This document shows, one piece after another, positions 35,143-47,443 of a DNA stretch of 64,000 nucleotides. The DNA lies in contig JADANN010000099.1 in the NCBI GenBank assembly GCA_018806985.1, positions 3,505,501-3,569,500 of the forward strand, written 5' to 3'. A program made the position numbers and the translations under genes. Below the pieces are notes generated by a model. It was not told the DNA's origin. It saw only the letters and a program-made list of their open reading frames with translations, and made no database searches. This DNA comes from Angiostrongylus vasorum (Eukaryota > Nematoda > Chromadorea > Rhabditida > Metastrongylidae). Numbering within the stretch: the first letter of the stretch is position 1; each line of letters begins with the position of its first letter.

Positions 35143-35596
35143 TTAGTATCCGCGTCTGTCAAATTTCATTCACCTGATTAAAATAACTTATTCATGGAAC
35201 ATTTTTTACCACTCTAAGTGGTGAAACGAGTCTGGAATTAGTAACTCTCCTTCGGAAATTTTGAGAGAGTAGTGAGGAGATAACAGAAAATCTAACAACA
35301 TAACACCGTATAGAACTCTTTCCTATACTTATAAGCATCAATTGGTCACTTCTTCGAACAAATTCACAACGCAGAAGAATTATCAAAAGTGATGGATTTA
35401 ACAACCATAAGTAGTGAAATACGAGGCCAAATTCTTAAGAAGGCTGTAGAAAAATGATGTATAACTAAAAATTCTAGATCGGAGCAAAACATAGACTGTC
35501 TTTGGCATAGTGAATTGTTATCAAAATTATATAAACATGGAGTAAAAGCAGAGTGGAGAAAAAACGAAACTATAGAATGTGCAGAATTTTTAGCCC

Positions 35597-35723
35597 TCAA
35601 ATCACTTCGAATGAGTCCATTGTGTCGGAGACATTAAGCTGCTCTGGTACGTAAACATCACTCTGAATATTGCTATCAAATAAAACCCGTTTATTTGTCC
35701 CATTATAAAAGGCTTGTGGAGAC
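35597..35723 (-). CDS. TECPR2: Last TECPR2 exon with FEVI LIR-like end and a frame break
   Basis: The frame that makes sense reads FYNGTNKRVLFDSNIQSDVY, VPEQLNVSDTM, then DSFEVI and stop. The preceding exon ends HQ in phase 0 at GTGGGT, which would enter this exon one base out of frame and stop after VSTSLL. One surplus base near GCCTTTT (35707-35712) would explain it. The acidic residues before F-x-x-I fit an LC3-interacting region, and vertebrate TECPR2 is known to bind LC3 proteins through a C-terminal motif of this kind. Confidence 0.6.
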
Positions 35724-38700
35724 CTTTTGAAAAAAGATCAGAAACAAAAATCTAACAGACCCACCTGGTGACGTACGAGTCGATTATCTGCGTTAATAGC
35801 CCACAGTTCACTCTGAGCATCAACTGAAATCGCTCTGAAACCAAAATTGCTCTGTGTCTACTTTATAAATTATATGAATAATCTCTTAAGTTCGATCATA
35901 GAATCACTACTAATGAAACGTGAAGATCACATATATTTACTGTATTGTAATACTAAAAAGGACAGTGTTAATAACTAGAATGGGAGGTTTATAAAATCGA
36001 GAGTATTAGCACAGATGGAGAATAACAAGGCAAACCCACCTAAATGTTTCAAACGAAATAGGTCTCCAGTAGTTTCCAGCTGGATTACCAGCCGCTAAGC
36101 CTCGTAAGCAAAGAAGTACGTTATTAGAATCGATGGCCCAGACGACATTATCACCAACTGCTAAACTACTGAACTCCGCTGTGTGATAGGTCTGGAATGC
36201 CATAAAATATCAAGTCATTCCCAATTTTAATCATTAATTCAGAATCACTACGCCTAAATAGACCTTCAACTAGATTTGTCGTCATCTTAATTTCTATTTG
36301 CATAATTATTTAATGTACGCTACAACTCTAATGGCGCGGATAGCACAGTGGTAGTGATGAAGGTCATCACGAGCATGGTGCCAATTCGATTACGCTACGG
36401 GTTAACCAAGCCTCTCATTCTTCGGGGGTTGCAAAATTGGTACCGGACCAATCTGGGAAAAAATCACTCTGCAATCCAATTGGGAACGCTCTAGCTCTGC
36501 TACTCCAGGACCCCAGGGAGAATCGACTCGACCAGCATTCTACGACATTCGCGATGAAATGAAAATCCTCAAGCAGTAGCCGAAGTCACACGTAAAGTTA
36601 GAAGATCTTAGTGGATGATGGATGCGAGGAAGCGAATCAAATGTGAGAAGTGTTGGAAGCCGCACGGTAGATGTAAAGACGGGTCATATAAAAAAAAGAA
36701 ATAAAAACATTACAACTCTGTGGGCTGTTGTCTCACAGCAATATCTAATTGAAATTCCATCTCGCTTTTTACTTGAATTATTCTCCTTGTGCAGTGTACA
36801 ACCTTGACACAAATCTGAGTTCCCTCACGTATTATCTGCTTTCAAGCAAGCTCAAGCCAGAAGTGAGTCAACACTGTTGTTATCGATGGTAAGTAATCGG
36901 TGAAATTACAATCTCGACTGGTCCACTACATTTAATTTCACATTTCACTCGTAATTTGTTGTTCCTTTTATGTTCTCATTTTTTCTGACGCGATACCTAA
37001 TCTTTCACGGCAATTGTTAATTCCCTATATTATACAAATCTTTATTTACTGCCCATCAATTTTTTCATAGCATAGTATTACGCGAAATACAACCATGTTG
37101 CTGAGATATGGGCAAAACTCGGAACCACAGCTGGGTTTCGAACCCGTGATTATTCTTTTCGGGGGGCTCACACGCTATCCATTTCACGGAACGAGGCGTT
37201 CGATTCGGTGAGAGCGTTTCTTCTCTACGAAAGGCAAAGCAAGGGACTAACTGGTGCAGTGATTAACACGTGATCTCTCAGAAAGGGCACTCGCGAGTTC
37301 GAATCTGGCCTGAGGTCACATTTTTGCAAATATCTCAGCGTCTATTGTGGTTGTCTTCCCGTAATATTTAAACCATCACCACAGAATAGAAATAGCGAAA
37401 TAGAAAATGAATACGAAATTAAGCGAAGCTCATCAGTAGTCTTTACGAATTTTTCACAATGGAAAAGAAATGAACAAAACGAAAGCAATAGAAACTACCT
37501 CAATCCACTTTACACCAGTGAGATTCCTGTTACTAATATTCCCTCGAGCCCATCCACGACCACCAGCAAGTAGCCAAACGTAGATTCCATTTGGAGAACA
37601 AAACACCTGTAAAGTAGCTCGCTACGCCATCACATCGAACTCACCCTCAAATTGCGTACCAGTGGATTAAAGGGTGGATTAAGCCTAGCTGAATACTAAC
37701 ACAACTTTAAATTCGTTTAGTTGTCCGCATGAATGAGAGATTATTCAGACGGGGGGCAAATAGTATTAACCTTTCGTAACGTAAACACTAAGATATATAT
37801 TACAACGAGTATGACATCGTCAAACAAAATTGGTAACACCGCTACAGTGCAGAAACGATATACAGATTTGAACAACAACAACGAGTTTCTCAGACAATTC
37901 AGCTCTATGCCTTTTTTACCTCAATATGCCGTTTATTGTATTTGTTATCCTATTCCACATAATACAAAACGTGCTAAAACAATTGTTCACCTGCGTTGGT
38001 GTAACGCGAAGATCGGCGGGTGGAGCAATCACTGTCCAGAAATCCGCTCCACTCCGCTTACTCAATACGACACCATCGCAACCAACAGCCCAACTGCCGA
38101 ATTTGCCGTGAGCAAGCGAACATACAGGTCCTACAGGTTAAACACTACAAATACAATTTCAAAAAGCGCTGAGGCAGTGTGCAAACCGACTTGTGGTTTC
38201 CTAAAACCACTTCAACTGACTACATGTACATACCTTCAGAAAAAAGCAGCTAAATACCATTCATGAGGGAGTAGGGAAAAGCTTACTATCAGAGTCTATT
38301 TCGTTAGCACAAAACACATTTTAATACCGGAAAGACCCAATAACTAAACGTTTACCGGGTAGGTTGGTCTCTTCCTCCCAGAATGATGATTCCCCATCTG
38401 AATGGAGAACACGACCACTGCTGTTTATGATTGACAGCTTCCCAGGAACAGCACATATCGCGACAATCTACGACAGTAATAATCATTTCGATAACTATTT
38501 GATAAACATATTCCTAGAAATATTTTCCTAGCAATGAAGAATCTAAACAAACTGCATATGTTCCTTGTGGTACATTGATAGTAATGAAATTATGCCTCGC
38601 AGGTCGATAGACGAAAATTTCAGAATTCTGACGGCAAAGATAAAGCGATCCATTTCCTCTCAGAAGGGAACTGGCAGAAATGAGCGAAAAGCTGTCCAAA

Positions 38701-41700
38701 ATTGCGAATTTCTTAGGCACTTCTTGAAGAAACTTGTGTCCCGATACAGCGCTCCTGGAAATAAACATTACTTTCCCAAGGCACAGGAACAGACCAGCGG
38801 AAGAAGCTCTCCATAAAGATAAAGATCATTAAGAAAAAATCTCTGAATAGTAAAGGAATGAAAATGAAAAATGCAACAGCACTGCTGTTTATGACTGATG
38901 CTGAGCCGACAAGTTACAAATTGCTACGACAGCTCCCATATGTAGCTGATAAGGAGGTTAAACAAGAATCAAAAGAGGTGAAATACTCGGTCCAAAACGC
39001 GGAAAGGTTTAAGGCACTTTTTTTTCCTCGCCTGAATTTCAGGAATAACCGTTATCAAGAAAAGGATTACAACCAGTACATGCGACACCTTCGCTATTTG
39101 CTAAGAAAGCAGAGTTTCTAAGTCAACACGCAAGCTTGCTCAAGCAGATCTTTTAGCTGACACCCCATCATGCTGTTGCCTGAACCGTAAGCAATTACCA
39201 CTTCGAAATTTGCAATGCTCTGAAGTGAAATATATAAGGAGAGAAAAGTAGGCAAACTGATTGACTCCTAGAGCGTGTAAAGGAGATAGGCAAAGCTCGA
39301 TGAATTGCAACACAGATACTCATTCGATGACACACATGGAATCGAGATTCTGTCCTAATAAGCAATGGGGGATATACCTAGATTTATACTATTTGGCTAC
39401 ACCTGCCACCATATCGCCAAATAAACGAAGGCCCCGAACTCGATGGTCAAACCTTCTTATAACGTCTTGGTGGGAGAAGATAATGTTGTTTTTGTCGTGC
39501 AAGTAAATCGAACAAACTGGGCAATATTGACACAGGCGATTGACGAATGGGTTTCTAACGCTTTATGGTCAAACCAATCGACGATTAGCAAGATGGGTAA
39601 TTGTAGTCATACTGCATAAAAAAGACTAACCGAATAGTCCACGTTTCAATAGGAGCAGTTTTAATATCAACCATAGGGGTACACACCTTAAACATGGAGA
39701 TTTTTCACAAAGTGGTCCTTAAAGAAGTGCAGGTACACGGATCGGATTAAATCGTTTCAAAGTTTCCTTTGGAAACAAACCTTGTAAAAAGCGTCGCTGC
39801 TACCGTAGGGATGATGATGATCAATTCCCGTGCTTAACCAAAGATGACCGTTATCATCCAATGCAAAACCATAAGTATGGAACACACATACTGATACAAG
39901 TTTCGATGGACCTTCAGGGCTAAAAATCCGCTAGTTAAATACACAATTGCACGAAATAACCTCCAAATTGAAAAAAAAGCATAGTTGGACTCACATAATC
40001 TCCACCCAGTCCAGACCCATTCTGCATCGCGCCAGTCCCACTCGCACAACGAGGTTTCCAGTATCTGACCTTATTGCCCAAACAGCAGCGTCAGACACCG
40101 AAATAGATTTCATCGGCCAATCCCGATCTACACCCGAAAATATGGCCTTATCTGGCAATTCCATTTGCAAGGAGACCTGAAAGAATAAGCGCTTTGGTAT
40201 ACGCGGATTGAAAACGAGATTTTATAAGCGATACCTATATTATCGTTATAAAAACATAGAAACCTACTCCCATTTTCGTTAAATACCAAGCAACATTTGC
40301 TCCGAGTGACACCTCAGTCACACCTCCACCGTCAGTTGCACATTCCTCAAACCGAGTGGAGACCGACAGTGGTTCACTAGCACTCCAACCAATATCATGA
40401 TTTACTCGCCAGATTATGGACTCATCATCTAAATAATTCATGGTTGATTGACCTCAAGATTCTTCAATAAAGAATAGCTATTGTAAGCACCTACCATTCA
40501 TTGCGACATTCATAGCCGACCACTTCGCCACTTGCCAATTTGCTTTCTTAGACCCCAAATCGTCAAGGATAGCGAAACGAGGACGTTTTTTCTTGTGGCA
40601 CAACACAAGGTGTTTGCTACCAACAGAAAAAGCCTTGGGAGTATATGGAAGAAAAACCTGCCAGACAGACACTATCTAGATACAATTCAAAGTGGATTGA
40701 AGCTTATTAAGCAAATGTATGAAAAAAAACCCAACCTTTAACCATATATCAACTCGATCGCTTAGAACGTTTTTGTTCGACCGCTCGCCAACTTCATCAT
40801 TAGCCCTCACACTTTCAGAACAACCCATTGAATTGCTCTGAAGACCATTCATCACCATTAACATATTGACGACTAGTTCTGTTCACACTCTACTCACTGC
40901 CCCATGACACCGAAAAAGCGTACGAGTATCGCACACAAAAAAGGGCTACAATTGTCTCACGTGTTTTGCGCCATATAATTCGGTTTCTCCATATATTTCC
41001 ACTTATTACTCTATTCAGTGCAGCATCCTAGTGCTCATCTCAAAAACGAACGTCAATTAATCCTTTTCCCATTGTAAAAGCAACAGCCTCGCCGTAATAC
41101 CCGATGAGACGAACAAGCATATCCGAAAAACGATTTTTTCATAATGTTTACATGGAGAATACAATTTTTTCTCGGACGACGGACGGCTCAATATCAGTGG
41201 CGGGTAAGCAACAGAAGAAATATCGAAACATTACAAAGTAACTTTAAACACACTTCAGTGCTTAAAAATGACGAGTTGGAGGTGTTCTTCTGCAACAAAT
41301 ATTCGTACGCCAGTGTCACTGATTCCGCTCCTTCATGATCGTCTCTGGAGTACGGAGAACCCATTGATCTTTCGTGCTCGTACAACGATGAAAGATCATG
41401 TGGACCATCCTCTAAACTTTATTTGGAATTTATTCAAAGTAATCAAATTAATCAAACTAAAAATCTATAACAAACCGTTCCTGTGGGAAGGCTTCGACTG
41501 TACATCAGATGCGCTTCTCGACAACAGAGAGGTGGACGAATCACGTTCAGTAGATGTCAAACGAGAGCCGCTGCTTGGTGATCCATCTCCAGCAACGTGC
41601 GTCGAAGTGCTGTTGATGCTAGTACCACGTTCGAAATGGCTAGCGCTAACAACGGTACTTCCGAGAACTATAATTTGAAACTAATAAACAACGAAACAAT

Positions 41701-44700
41701 CTAGGACAAATGAAATAAGCATAGCACGAAAACAGAATTCGAAACTCAAATTGGCTCTAAATACCCTGCTTTCGAAGCGATAAAATATTGTCTTCATCTA
41801 TGGAAAGCGGATCATCTGAAGAACATTCAGAGAAACTGGGTTCTCGAGAACTTTCTCCTATTTTGCGTCTGGTGATTTTTTCTTTACGCTGCACAAATAT
41901 ATCCACCGGGTGTTCTTCAACAACATCTAAATCAAATTCGAAAATAAGTAAAAGCCGCTCTTCAGTGAAGTCTACATCAAATTTGATGTAGAGTACATTG
42001 GCAATGATAAAAAAAACTCAAATTTGAAAACAGCATGCTAACATCCAGTTAAACCTCACCTGCATAAAGATCACCAACTGGATCACTTTGGATGCTTCCA
42101 ACACAATCTGAGACGGGTTCTTCACCAATTTGAAAATATTCATTTCCAGCAAAGCCATCTCTACGCCTAGCACTTTGCACGAAATTTCCAATGTCTTCTT
42201 TGATGTTTGTCATATCGAATGCATCTTCGAAGAGGTTAGAAACACTAGAACTGAAAGGGATATCCTTTGCTGTACTGATGGCAGAAGTGAGAAGAAAGGC
42301 GCCCTTCTGGGTAAAACGGTAAGCTCCCGTCGAGATCAATTTACGAGGAGAAGCGAGTAAGGCCGAAAGTGATGAATCAGTATCTGGAAAGGTTATCTGT
42401 TTCAAAAATACGTAAGGCAAATGCTTAGACGTTCTTCTTCCCAGAGAAATTCTTCGCCCAGAACAAGAATGACAGGAACAAACTCAAAGAAAACCTTTGA
42501 CGCACAACACCCAAATCTGGTTTTTTCAAAAACTGAGGATGACTTCTCGACCATTAGAGCTTTTAAGGGGTTCAGGACCACATAGGTTCATAGAGGAATT
42601 TTTCTCTGTTGTTCCGTTGCGTTCGCGGTCGAAATACGAGACTTGCAAAAGTGGAAGCATGTTATAAGTTCCACGAAATCATAATACAATCTTGGTATAA
42701 AAAGGGAACTTGCATGTTGTAGGCAAAGGATTGTAAATCCCACTGCATTTCACTGAGGGGCAGGGGCACAATGGTACTTATGTCGGTCATCACGACCACG
42801 GTGCTAGTTCAATCCCGCAACAGGCTCACCAAGCCCCCTTTCCCTCCGTCGTCGCGAAATTGGTACCGAACTTGTCCGGCAGAAGTACACTCTCCGCAAT
42901 TCAACTGGGTACGCTCGAGCCCGGGTATCTCAGGAATCTAAGGAGAATCGACTCAACCAGCATTCTTCGACACTGAAGACGAAATGAAAAAATCCTCAAG
43001 CGACAGCCGAAGCCACACGTAAAATGTTCGAAATCCTTAGTGTACGATGGATGCGAGAAAACATCGAATACGAGAAGTTGTGGGATGCGCATAGTAGGCG
43101 CGAAGACGAGTAGCATAGAAAAGAAAATAAAAAAATGCCTTTTGTTCCAACTTATTTTAACATGAGCCATGTTGATCCAAACTTAGAAACCACCGTTATT
43201 TTTTGAGCCAAACCTATTTTTCTCAAAGCGAATTGGGAGCTATGTGTCATATGAAATTAGGACAGCGTACCCCTGATCCAATAAAGATTCTGCAATCGAG
43301 GATACACCGACGCGATGAAGACCACGTGGCTTCGTAATGTATAAAATGGAGTCATCAGGATCGACACAGAAATTTCCAATAAAATGGCCTTTGTTCTGCA
43401 AGAAAAAAACCAAGTTAATGTTGTACAGTTATGGAAAGAGTAAAATAAAGGATAAAAAAAGAGAAATTCAGACGAAATCTTTGTGAAATAGAGCGAGATA
43501 TCCTACGTTGACTGATGTCCTCCATAACACTTGCTTGGTAGCAATAGAGAAAATAACGAATACATCGCTAGAAGTTAAGACAGCTAATTTGTCGGCGCAT
43601 TCATTCCACTCCACAGATTGAAAAAAATCAGAATCACCGACCTAAAATTTTTTGACAAACAAAGGAATACAAGGCGAACAATGACGAAACAAACAGGCCC
43701 ACAAATGTAAGAGGTTATCGTTGTAGAAAAAAAACGGATATAGTGTTCTTTATGATAAACAGTAAACCCTAAAGCTAGAATAATACACTAACACCAATAT
43801 TATATGTACACTTCTCCATTTGAACATCCCTTTTGCAATTCGTTCTAAACTATGAAATAAGACGAAGAAAATTATGCCTTACCAATCCAGCGTTATTTAC
43901 ATGTACCGAGTTACAACATCGGTCAGCATGGATCGCACAATTACTGGATAAAAGGACAAAGGTTAAAACTCTCGGCGTTAATCAATCCCCTGAGGGATGC
44001 GCCGTGCATTCGACTTCACTAAGGATCGTTTGGAGGTGATTGAATGCATATCTGGCATTTACAATAACTCATGGTGGCTTGCGATGTATCGAGCCGGTGC
44101 TGATATCCTCCCAGACAAGTTCAGTACTAATTTGCCGACTCCGGAGGGGTAGAAGTCTCTGTGAGCTTAGGGTGCCGGGATTGATTCCATGTGTACTGCA
44201 GGGCACCTCCGACCACTGCGCTACATGCCCACAATTACTATGTATCATCAAACAATTTATAACAACACTTACTATTTCCGTGGCACTTATGCTCTCACAC
44301 TCCGACAAAGAAGTCGGATACATGGAAATCCGAGTCTTCTCAGTAACATACACAAATAGATCTGTACATCGCACATTTAATATCACCGCTCTAAAAATGC
44401 TTATTTAGACACACACACACCACTGTTTGTCGTGGTAATTACTGTACCAGAGCAACATTTGAAAAAAAAACTGTAAAAAAAACTACTTGTTCACTGACAA
44501 GCGTAGAAATTCTAGAAATAACAAAAGAATTTAAACCACGGCAACCGATATGTAACAAAACATAATAATCCTTGTCTACACTCAACGAACACAAACTGGC
44601 CGAAGCTGGTTTTCCGATAGGTGACGAATTTTTGGATATTTTGATATGTGAAGCTGGGAATATCAGAGATTTACAGGATAGACTTTCTTCTATGGCTTTT

Positions 44701-47375
44701 CTATCCAGAAAATCAGAAGATCATGTTGGTGGAGTAAGGAAATTTGTAACGCTTGGGAAAACCTTGAAGTTATAGAAACCTCTTGATAAAAAAATGATTT
44801 GATCAATGGTGTATAATGGTTTAATGCCGAAAATCACCCACTCTTTTCGCACCGAATGCATTGAACAAAACTCATATCAGCCGTCATATGCTTGTGGCTA
44901 TCCTTTCTCTTGTAGAGAGCTCTACTATATTATCATAAACTATTTATACCTTCACAACGCAGTTTATACAACAGAACTGGGAATTTAGGTTAAAACATGT
45001 CTGGAAAAAAGTGAGTTCACCTGTTCTCTCTATCACATACCACTTGAGAAGTATGCGGAGGTTCTAAATCAACAACCACCATTTGCAATCCGTCATCAAT
45101 AATTACTGAATTTCCAAGAAATCCTAACCCTGACACAGAACACTGTCCTTCGAACAAGAAACTGTGGTAAAATTCACACTGAAAAGTCTGTTTGCAAAAA
45201 AAACCAAAAGTTTTTAAAACAATAAGATTAACAGGCAGAAGATAAAGTACTGACTAATGGGAAACTAAGTAATAGCTTCTATTTTCTATGCATTTAAAAA
45301 AATCGCATACCGTATCGAACATCACAGTAGATAATATTATGGTACCATAGCAATCAGCAGAAACTACCTGTATAGAAAACAACTCTAACAAAAGAATGGC
45401 GAAGAGAAATTGGTTACAGAACTACCGTTGTTGCATCAGAATTCCAGACCACACTAGTTATGGGTGAACGACGATGGACGTCTGTGTCAATACACTGAGA
45501 TAACTGAAAGGAAATATTTTAATACTGAGAAAAATACACTGTCTTTGCAAAACAGTCATAATGCTTGGTTACCTGAAATCTCTGGATTGGTTAATGTTGG
45601 CCCTCTGTTATAACAGTAGTGATGGAAAGGGAGAGTGAAGTAAACTCTTACAACTCTCCCTCTATTTTCAGTAAATAACTAAGCTGTTTCCCAGCCCTCC
45701 TAACAGTTTACCGCCTCAACGTGACTAGGAGGCGTTCCTGTGTTCGGACTGCGATCTACAACGAGGGGATTCAGCCCAGCAGCAGGGTCTCCTAAGCTGA
45801 GAGGCCGGCGTCTCCAACATGAAGTCCAGCTAAGAGTAAACCAATACCAGAATCCACCACTGTCCTGGTATCAAACTAGTCGCATGGTGGCAAACTCCGC
45901 TCTGATCCACAACAGCTGCGATTGCCTGTGGTGATGATGACCTGGGGAAGACTTTTGCCAAGCTGTCCTCGGGACTCCAGGGAACCACAATAGCTAAAGC
46001 ATTAAATCTCCGGAGAATGGAGGTTACGTTGGAGCCCGAACAACACTGAAGATGGGCCATTCAAGTACCCACGTAACTAAGCGTTTAATTTCCATTGTTG
46101 TGTAAGTGCCATGAAAAACAGGAGTCGCAAGACTTCGGACACAACAATGCAGAGTTTACCTCGAAACACAATGGCAAATTCCACTGCATACAAGTGCTCA
46201 CCGATGTGTTTGCTCCCTCTCGGCCACTTGGCAAGCGCATAACTACTAAGGTTCCAGTATTATGCCCTACGGCGACAAAGTCATCGAGCAGATGCAGGTG
46301 GTGAATACAAGTAACCGCCTCGAAACTATTAGTACGCAATCTGAACTGAACTTACATCAAAAGACTTCCTGCAGAACGAAAATGCTAAGAGTCTAAACGA
46401 AAACTGTCATATTTGAAGAAAGCGTAGTTGCAAAATACCAAAAAAAATGTGGTGACTTTCGAAGAAACACTTCGGACACAACAATGCAGAGTTTACCTCG
46501 TCTCATAATTCTTACCCTCACGGAAATAATAAACAAGAAAAAAATTCAGATAAAATGTTGACAAATCCAAGCATAGCAGACATTTGAATCACATAAACTT
46601 ACGGTCGCGCGAGCTTGGCGAGTTTTCTGTTGTAGACAAACAATGCTCCACAGCCGGAACCCAGAATGATACAGGTGGACGATGAAGCGATACAAGTCAA
46701 TTCCACAGAGACCGTTCCAAAATCGAATGTTTCTGGAATCTAAAACTGGCACGTAACACAATGAAAACGTACACCTCGCAGTTAACGAAACCTGCAAAGA
46801 AGAAAGGCTTCTGCAGCCCAATTTCCCAGCTCACTTACTAAGACGGCCCGTCCTCACTGCTTGTGCGGGCCCCAGCATAATCTCCATTTTCAGAGTATTG
46901 CTGGTTTAGAAATCGGGGTTCCCTGGAGTCCCGAGGTCAGCCAGGCTAAAGAATGCCCTAGGTCGTCACCATCACGGGCGGTCGCAGCTCCTGTGGATCA
47001 CAGGGAGATTTGCCACCATGCGACTGGTTTGGTACCAGGACGATGGTGGATCTTGGTACACGTTAACCCATAAATGGGCTTCCTGGTGGAAACGCCGGAC
47101 TCATTCCCAGTTTGGGAGACCCTGCTGGGGGCAAATCGCCCCACTGTACATCGCAGCCCGACACCCAGGAATACCTTCCATTCGCGCTGAGGCGGTACCG
47201 TTGTGAGGAATTTCGCAACTACGTACTTCAATTTTTGTACAGTAGAAAAAAACAAGAGGATGCTAGTACAGTAACTTACTCTGCTCGATACTGCAACAAC
47301 GTCATCATGGAAAACATGTGGATCGCTACCAGGACACTTTGTTCCAGCTGCATTGGCATTTTCCGCAACACTCAT
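35597..47375 (-). CDS. TECPR2: TECPR2-like protein: WD40 propeller, tectonin repeats, C-terminal LIR
   Basis: Exons: 47375-47280 (ATG), 46739-46603, 46340-46202, 45503-45426, 45367-45311, 45178-45041, about 44388-44273, 43641-43507, 43395-43271, 42396-42060, 41926-41765, 41667-41476, 41411-41254, 40837-40736, 40657-40495, 40428-40268, 40176-39995, 39919-39781, 39686-39631, 38754-38553, 38467-38356, 38130-37991, 37606-37499, 36191-36040, 35834-35765, 35723-35597; about 1,195 residues. The N-terminus is a WD40-like propeller (ELTCIASSSTCIILGSG; LDDFVAVGHNTGTLVVMRLP; SPITSVVWNSDATT). The middle is Ser-rich and acidic. The C-terminal half has tectonin repeats (ESIIWRVNHDIGW; GHLWLSTGIDHHHPYG; VVWAIDSNNVLLCLRG). 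It ends MDSFEVI. TECPR2 links LC3-family proteins to ER export and autophagosome-lysosome traffic. Most joins are phase-consistent. Joins 45041/44388 and 43271/42396 are unresolved, and the last join needs one base removed. Confidence 0.85.
36328..36700 (+). mobile_element. tRNA-headed SINE, family B (full length)
   Basis: Starts GGCGCGGATAGCACAGTGGT. Landmarks TCGGGGGTTGCAAAATTGG, AATCGACTCGACCAGCATTC, ATGAAATGAAAATCCTCAAG and GATGATGGATGCGAGGAAGC. Antisense to the TECPR2 gene, in the intron between 37499 and 36191. Confidence 0.82.
37035..37410. repeat. Family D palindrome
   Basis: Left half (CTTTATTTACTGCCC to about 37205) and right half (about 37235 to AGAAATAGCGAAATAG) are diverged inverted copies. 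Each half has a tRNA-like core (GCAGTGATTAACACGTGATC; GAGTTCGAATCTGG on the right arm). It lies in the same TECPR2 intron as the family B SINE. Confidence 0.6.
42758..43125 (+). mobile_element. tRNA-headed SINE, family B
   Basis: Starts GAGGGGCAGGGGCACAATGG. It keeps GGTGCTAGTTCAATCCCGC and the full 3' body (AATCGACTCAACCAGCATTC; TGTACGATGGATGCGAG). Antisense insertion in the TECPR2 intron between 43271 and 42396, one of the two joins I could not resolve. Confidence 0.8.
43955..44232 (-). mobile_element. tRNA-derived SINE, family A
   Basis: Minus-strand head GTGGGCATGTAGCGCAGTGG, box-B-like GGAATCAATCCC, 3' end GCCGAGAGTTTTAACC. It sits in the TECPR2 intron after exon 44273, in sense orientation. 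Confidence 0.82.
44572..44775 (+). other. Unexplained plus-strand open frame inside a TECPR2 intron
   Basis: Open from a TAA at 44566-44568 to TAG at 44773-44775. It reads STLNEHKLAEAGFPIGDEFL, DILICEAGNIRDLQDRLSSM and KSEDHVGGVRKFVTLGK. The composition and absence of low complexity look protein-like. There is no splice acceptor at the start and no ATG in the first part. It could be a retrocopy fragment of a gene I do not recognise, or chance. It is antisense to the TECPR2 transcript. Confidence 0.3.
45706..46078 (-). repeat. Interspersed repeat, family C
   Basis: A minus-strand copy from CTAACAGTTTACCGCCTCAA to GGCCATTCAAGTACCC, in the TECPR2 intron between 46202 and 45503. Confidence 0.78.
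46133..46163. repeat. 31-bp direct repeat, copy 1
   Basis: Identical 31-base string (CTTCGGACACAACAATGCAG followed by AGTTTACCTCG) on the downstream side of the second propeller exon (46340-46202). Its partner is at 46470-46500. Confidence 0.9.
46470..46500. repeat. 31-bp direct repeat, copy 2
   Basis: Exact match to 46133-46163, on the upstream side of exon 46340-46202; spacing 337 bases. Confidence 0.9.
46838..47215 (+). repeat. Interspersed repeat, family C
   Basis: A plus-strand copy from ACGGCCCGTCCTCACTGC to CGCTGAGGCGGTACCGTTG, in the first TECPR2 intron. It faces away from the minus-strand copy at 45706-46078. Confidence 0.78.
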
Positions 47376-47443
47376 ATCAAAAGTACAAATGAATTGACAA
47401 TCAGTCGTCCATCTCAACGAAGAACACTGCCCACCGAGGAGCT
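47376..47443 (-). promoter_or_regulatory. TECPR2: Candidate 5' UTR with spliced-leader acceptor of the TECPR2 gene
   Basis: A strong acceptor (TTCATTTACAG) precedes 47443. The ATG at 47375 starts the frame MSVAENANAAGTKC that continues in phase 0 into the first propeller exon. No upstream exon was found, so this may be a trans-splice (SL) site. A short upstream ATG-GAC-GAC-TGA frame precedes the start. The frame is also open upstream of the ATG, so a longer N-terminus is possible. Confidence 0.4.

Noticed and set aside
37733..38266. 177-codon plus-strand open frame
   Set aside because: It lies opposite a well-supported TECPR2 exon (38130-37991) and has no homology or splice logic of its own.
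38858..39121. Lys-rich plus-strand frame in a TECPR2 intron
   Set aside because: Low-information composition, no splice sites and no recognisable family; kept out of the annotation.
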